Assembly (NCBI GenBank): GCA_977017575.1
Contig: CDRNVI010000051.1
Coordinates: 310,001 to 374,000, forward strand
From: Paramoeba atlantica
Taxonomy: Eukaryota > Discosea
DNA length: 64,000 nt
Direction: 5' to 3'
Below the pieces are notes generated by a model that was not told the origin of the DNA, searched no databases, and was given only the letters and a program-made list of their open reading frames with translations. Positions 62,437-64,000 of the stretch are shown piece by piece. A program made the translations under genes and the position numbers. The first letter of the stretch is position 1. Each line of letters starts with the position of its first letter.

Positions 62437-62510
62437 TACTGTGACCCCCCCCTTTATTATGGACACTTTTTCAGCTTTTGTCCATAATAAAGGGTGGGGG
62501 GGGGGTGATG
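62437..62510. repeat. TACTGT/C-tract hairpin D (key TTTATTATGGAC)
   Basis: TACTGTGACCCCCCCC + TTTATTATGGAC, a 15-nt spacer, then GTCCATAATAAA + GGGTGGGGGGGGGG + TGATG. It forms one long hairpin with C-tract facing G-tract. The left end is shared with elements A and E; the key is its own. Confidence 0.72.
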
Positions 62511-62600
62511 AAAAGTGTGCGATTTTTTTTTATTTAATGTCGGTGTGGTAGGTGCATCGTAAAAAAGCGGTAGTTGTTGGTAAACCGGCTTCGCAAATAG

Positions 62601-62630
62601 CTTCCCACTAACGACGCCGCGTATGGCTGA
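62601..62630 (-). repeat. Core of dispersed repeat D1, reverse orientation
   Basis: CCACTAACGACGCCGCGTAT is the reverse complement of the D1 core with one change. Only the core is present here. Confidence 0.6.
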
Positions 62631-62640
62631 AAATATATCC

Positions 62641-62725
62641 GCCCGGAGTCGAACCTGCGACCACCAGATTATGAACGGCAGGTCTTACCAAAAGGACTAC
62701 CTGGGTTCGAGTCCCGCGACCTACG
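62641..62725 (-). other. tRNA-like sequence, not a clear tRNA gene
   Basis: The minus strand contains a D-arm-like GTCCTTTTGGTAAGAC, a CAT triplet in GTTCATAATC and a T-arm-like GGTTCGACTCC. The plus strand has its own T-arm-like GGGTTCGAGTCC at 62703-62714. I could not fold either strand into a proper cloverleaf: the anticodon stem fails and the acceptor ends do not pair. It may be a tRNA pseudogene or the head of a tRNA-derived SINE. Confidence 0.4.
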
Positions 62726-62877
62726 TTTTTAAGCACCGTGATTTGTGCCCAAATCGAGGATAGAGGGGAGGGGCTGGACCCCCTTTTCTCACCCTGCTGG
62801 ATCCACCCTACCCCGGACACCATAAAAAAGGGAGAGTCAGAGGTTGTAAACAACCCACGCAATTTATTTTATTTTGA

Positions 62878-62901
62878 AATAAGTGTGCGCGCACACTTAT
62901 T
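62878..62901. repeat. 24-nt perfect palindrome
   Basis: AATAAGTGTGCG followed by its exact reverse complement CGCACACTTATT, 17 bp before element E. Confidence 0.8.
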
Positions 62902-62917
62902 ATTCCGGAAACACACT

Positions 62918-62975
62918 TACTGTGACCCCCACCTTTAATAGAGACCCCCCCCTCATCCCCCCCTTTAATAGAGAC
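62918..62975. repeat. TACTGT/C-tract element E, left end (key TTTAATAGAGAC)
   Basis: TACTGTGACCCCCACC + TTTAATAGAGAC, then an eight-C run, TCAT, a seven-C run and a second direct TTTAATAGAGAC. The inverted key partner was not found before the window end, so the element may be incomplete or longer than the window shows. Confidence 0.62.
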
Positions 62976-63098
62976 AAAAGTTTGGGGAAATTTGTTTGGG
63001 GGGGATTTTTTTTGGCGAAAGCCGAGAAGAAAAATTGGAATGTTGCTTAAAATGGGGGGAAAAATACTTAGAATTCACTGAATCAATAATCTCTACCA

Positions 63099-63593
63099 AT
63101 GCTACCATCCACCGCATCCCTGGATTCTCCTGTGAAATTGAAAGATGGTATCCCCAACACAGTTCGTTCTGTGCGTGGGCCTCTAAGGTCCTGGATTATT
63201 ACAGAACCTCCAGCGCCACGAATCGGGTATCCGGCATTCGAAATAACAAATAATCCTCTTCAAATCACTGTCCGTGAAAAGAGAGACCGAGTAGAGTTAA
63301 GTATGTACGACAAGCGCAATATATGCCTGTCGAAATCACCGGTATCCAAGATACAGAGTAAGTACGGCCTCTCTCGAAGTGCCTTGTACAAAATACGCAA
63401 CCGGGGTGCGAAACATTATCAACATTTGATCAATCGTTCTATGGGCGGAAGCTGTAGAAATCGATGTTTTAATGCAAGAGGGGGGGATTATAATGACGCG
63501 GAGGCCATACCGTACAGTAAAGCAGCTGCTATGGAACGCGTACATCGAGCATGCGAGCAAGCTTGCTCCCTCTCGTCCCCTCTTACGCTTTAA
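63099..63593 (+). mobile_element. Pogo/CENP-B-type DNA-binding ORF (transposon N-terminus)
   Basis: 164 residues. Around residues 65-110 the text EKRDRVELSMYDKRNICLSK, SPVSKIQSKYGLSRSALYKI, RNRGAKHYQHL fits the CENP-B N-terminal helix-turn-helix ('LtleeKl.Ii......s...la..fgvsrstv..I.k') of pogo/Tigger transposases. The catalytic DDE part does not follow in this frame. It may continue in other frames or be lost. With the remnant at 60474 it shows that pogo-like elements were active in this genome. Confidence 0.55.
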
Positions 63594-64000
63594 ATGCAGA
63601 CAATGTCAATGATTTTAACTCAAATCTTGACAAGGAGTGGAAGAAGTTCCGCGCTCCGAAGAGGTGCCTTACTACTCATGCCTTAGACTACCCATGTGAA
63701 AATGTATTATCGATATATCACAAATTGCCGAATGTGGACACTCACATGATGTTTTTAAACACGGGAAAAACGCGATTGATGTTGGGTTTGGGACGTAAAC
63801 CAACTCAACATATAACTTCTGTCCGCCGCATTATAGCAGTGATTATATTCAACGGCCATTTCATTCTTGTGCATTACCACAGATTGGGAATGACCATATT
63901 TGACAATTACCAGGCATTTTCTCCCACTGCCCGCCAGGACTACTTGGAAAGCTTGGCTTCTCACTTAAGGCCTATTATCGGCACCTCTGCAAGCAACGTA
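63551..64000 (+). CDS. Open reading frame running off the window, unknown
   Basis: From the ATG at 63551 the plus frame stays open for 150 codons to the window end. It includes LDKEWKKFRAPKRCLTTHAL and RRIIAVIIFNGHFILVHYHR followed by LGMTIFDNYQAFSPTARQDY. The pattern strand-N-x-H-F-strand...F-D-N faintly recalls the His/Asp part of Ulp1/C48 cysteine proteases, but the cysteine part would lie beyond the edge. It overlaps the end of the pogo-like ORF in another frame, so it may belong to the same or a nested element. Confidence 0.35.
   Translation, partial: MRASLLPLVPSYALNADNVNDFNSNLDKEWKKFRAPKRCLTTHALDYPCENVLSIYHKLPNVDTHMMFLNTGKTRLMLGLGRKPTQHITSVRRIIAVIIFNGHFILVHYHRLGMTIFDNYQAFSPTARQDYLESLASHLRPIIGTSASNV

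Noticed and set aside
62641-62725. Functional tRNA-Met (CAU) gene
   Set aside because: The anticodon stem does not pair with a 7-nt loop and no acceptor stem can be formed.

Overview
The window is nuclear DNA of a microbial eukaryote. All fifteen or so recognisable host genes lie on the minus strand: UPF1, PIG-M, RPF1, a proteasome beta5 subunit, BUD32, ribosomal protein eS10, glutamine-fructose-6-phosphate transaminase (GFAT), exportin-1 (XPO1), pyruvate dehydrogenase E1-beta and several leucine-rich repeat (LRR) proteins. Most are uninterrupted reading frames, even XPO1 (3.5 kb) and GFAT (2.6 kb). Neighbours in the gene clusters are often only 150-350 bp apart, and pyrimidine-rich stretches precede several starts. 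This one-way, intron-poor layout, with LRR proteins of the 'LPxxLxxLxLxxNxFSGxIDLTx' type, recalls kinetoplastids and other euglenozoans. That placement is an inference, not a proof.

Layout. 1-10.3 kb: 3' part of UPF1, an LRR gene, PIG-M, RPF1 and an unknown 499-residue protein. 10.3-14.5 kb: repeats and a decayed hAT-like transposase. 14.5-16.8 kb: a short LRR gene, a basic protein and proteasome beta5. 16.9-23.2 kb: transposon debris, including a Tc1/mariner fragment and a decayed non-LTR retroelement with a 2A-like motif. 23.3-27.8 kb: BUD32, eS10 and GFAT. 27.3-54.1 kb: two tandem copies of one 13.4-kb unit. Each copy holds two LRR genes, a large TA-flanked terminal-inverted-repeat element carrying a hAT-like ORF, dispersed repeats and a reverse-transcriptase fossil. 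54.0-59.0 kb: XPO1 and PDHB. 59-64 kb: repeats, pogo-like transposase remains and an ORF open at the window edge.

The tandem duplication broke inside GFAT and inside XPO1. It left one whole copy of each gene at the outer ends and an in-frame GFAT-XPO1 chimeric ORF at the middle junction. The two units differ by one 9-bp tandem-repeat change that I could see, so the duplication is very recent or an assembly artefact.

The most unusual pattern is a set of small intergenic elements that start with TACTGT followed by a C-tract. Next comes a 'key' of about 7-12 nt that differs between elements but recurs in inverted orientation, beside matching G-tracts, inside the same element. Two of them (3.9 kb and 23.0 kb) share the same scaffold with different keys, and both lie just downstream of minus-strand genes. 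I do not know a described class that fits.

The host genes cover general functions: nonsense-mediated decay, GPI-anchor synthesis, large-subunit ribosome assembly, protein degradation, tRNA t6A modification, translation, hexosamine supply, nuclear export and pyruvate oxidation. They form no single pathway, as expected if gene order reflects shared transcription rather than shared function.
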